This document shows, one piece after another, positions 63,569 to 64,000 of a DNA stretch of 64,000 nucleotides (position 1 is its first letter; each line of letters begins with the position of its first letter). The notes below the pieces were generated by a model. It was not told where the DNA came from, searched no databases, and worked only from the letters and a program-made list of their open reading frames with translations. This DNA comes from Sva-07 sp963698565 (GTDB taxonomy: Bacteria; Actinomycetota; Acidimicrobiia; Acidimicrobiales; Ilumatobacteraceae), in contig CAVORH010000036.1 in assembly GCA_963698565.1 (NCBI GenBank), positions 1 through 64,000 on the forward strand, given 5' to 3'. A program made the position numbers and the translations under genes.

Positions 63569-64000
63569 GTGAGAATCGACTGTGCTGCCTACGTCGACGG
63601 GTGCCGGCGCGACTTCGACCCCGACACGATGACGATCGACGATCCCGTCGTCGGCGACGGTTTCGTGTGGCTCGGATTGCGCATGCCCGACGAGGCGGAG
63701 TTGCAGCGCGGTCTGGACGCGCTCGACGTCACGGGTGTCTCGGCACTCGAGGTTCTCACGCCCCACCGTCGCCCGGTGCTCACGGTGGAGGGCTCCACGG
63801 TGCAGATCGTCCTGCGCACCGCGGCCTACGAGGACCGCAACGAGACGATCGCGCTCGGTGAGATGACGCTGCTGGTCACCCCACGGGCGGTGATCTCGAT
63901 CCGTCACGGCCAGGCGAGTCAGCTGGCGTCGGTGCGTGCGTCGCTCGAAGCCGACCCCGACCGGCTCCGCCTCGGGCCGCCGGCGGTGGTGGCCGCGGTG
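63569..64000 (+). CDS. corA: CorA-family magnesium/cobalt transporter, N-terminal part, cut by the right edge
   Basis: 144 codons from GTG 63569 to the window end without a stop. The cytoplasmic N-terminal domain of CorA is recognisable: GDGFVWLGLRMPDEAELQRG, LEVLTPHRRPVLTVEGS, VQIVLRTAAYEDRNETIALG and EMTLLVTPRAVISIRHGQAS. The two C-terminal helices with the GMN motif lie beyond the window. It diverges from the monooxygenase gene over 102 bases. Confidence 0.75.
   Translation, partial: MRIDCAAYVDGCRRDFDPDTMTIDDPVVGDGFVWLGLRMPDEAELQRGLDALDVTGVSALEVLTPHRRPVLTVEGSTVQIVLRTAAYEDRNETIALGEMTLLVTPRAVISIRHGQASQLASVRASLEADPDRLRLGPPAVVAAV

Overview
The window looks like two pieces of DNA from different organisms joined at about 20.85 kb. 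The left piece (1 to ~20,850) is extremely GC-rich. Nearly every gene in it is interrupted by single-base frameshifts, although codon bias and all catalytic motifs survive in alternating frames. The right piece (~20,860 to 64,000) is somewhat less GC-rich, has clean full-length reading frames, and has the gene content of a high-GC actinobacterium, probably of the Acidimicrobiia/Ilumatobacter type. The taxonomic placements are inferences from gene content; no search was possible. The join falls inside the menaquinone methyltransferase gene, whose first ~45 codons are replaced by the start of an unrelated membrane protein. An assembly chimera is the simplest reading.

Left piece. A GH32 fructan/sucrose hydrolase (minus, running off the left edge) diverges from an alpha-glucan phosphorylase. 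Then come an arsenic-type ArsR repressor coupled to a small unknown gene, and a GFA-family zinc protein. Next is a tightly overlapping minus-strand operon TetR - RND adaptor - RND pump - ketosteroid-dehydrogenase-like flavoprotein (11,652 to 5,073). Upstream of it on the same strand lies a classical menaquinone operon, ubiE-menF-menD-menH-menB-menA-menC-menE (20.85 to 11.84 kb), in which most stop and start codons overlap by GTGA.

Right piece, 21 to 46.6 kb. This is mixed chromosomal housekeeping: a DUF2254 membrane protein, a methyltransferase, a baeRF3-type eRF1-like protein, an arylsulfotransferase-like lipoprotein, a decayed ion-channel gene, a membrane-anchored PLC-like phosphodiesterase with a CobW GTPase, LapA, a LURP-one protein and a GT-C glycosyltransferase. 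An acyl-CoA ligase, two SDRs, an OmpR-type two-component system, a bifunctional FadB-type beta-oxidation enzyme and an Fe(III) ABC importer follow. The importer has an IdeR/DtxR-like box at its start codon. A DUF2892 gene with a CsoR/CstR-like operator comes next.

Right piece, 46.6 to 64 kb. The main metabolic feature is a complete phenol meta-cleavage operon, dmpK-L-M-N-O-P-Q-B-C-E-H-F-G-I (50.68 to 61.88 kb, plus). A six-component diiron phenol hydroxylase makes catechol, and catechol 2,3-dioxygenase with its repair ferredoxin opens the ring. The dehydrogenase/tautomerase/decarboxylase branch, hydratase, aldolase and acylating acetaldehyde dehydrogenase then give pyruvate and acetyl-CoA. 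The hydrolase branch gene (dmpD) is absent. A divergent minus-strand group (GntR/FCD regulator, GlcG-like protein, a third hydratase-family paralogue, a Gfo/Idh oxidoreductase) probably controls or extends the pathway. An EthA-like Baeyer-Villiger monooxygenase converges on the operon end, and a partial CorA transporter closes the window.

A structural theme of the right piece is a set of odd-length near-perfect palindromes with a GTC-N-GAC centre at gene 3' ends (36,656; 39,311; 41,495; 47,392; a degenerate copy at 61,915). I saw no tRNA, rRNA, CRISPR array, insertion sequence or integrase.
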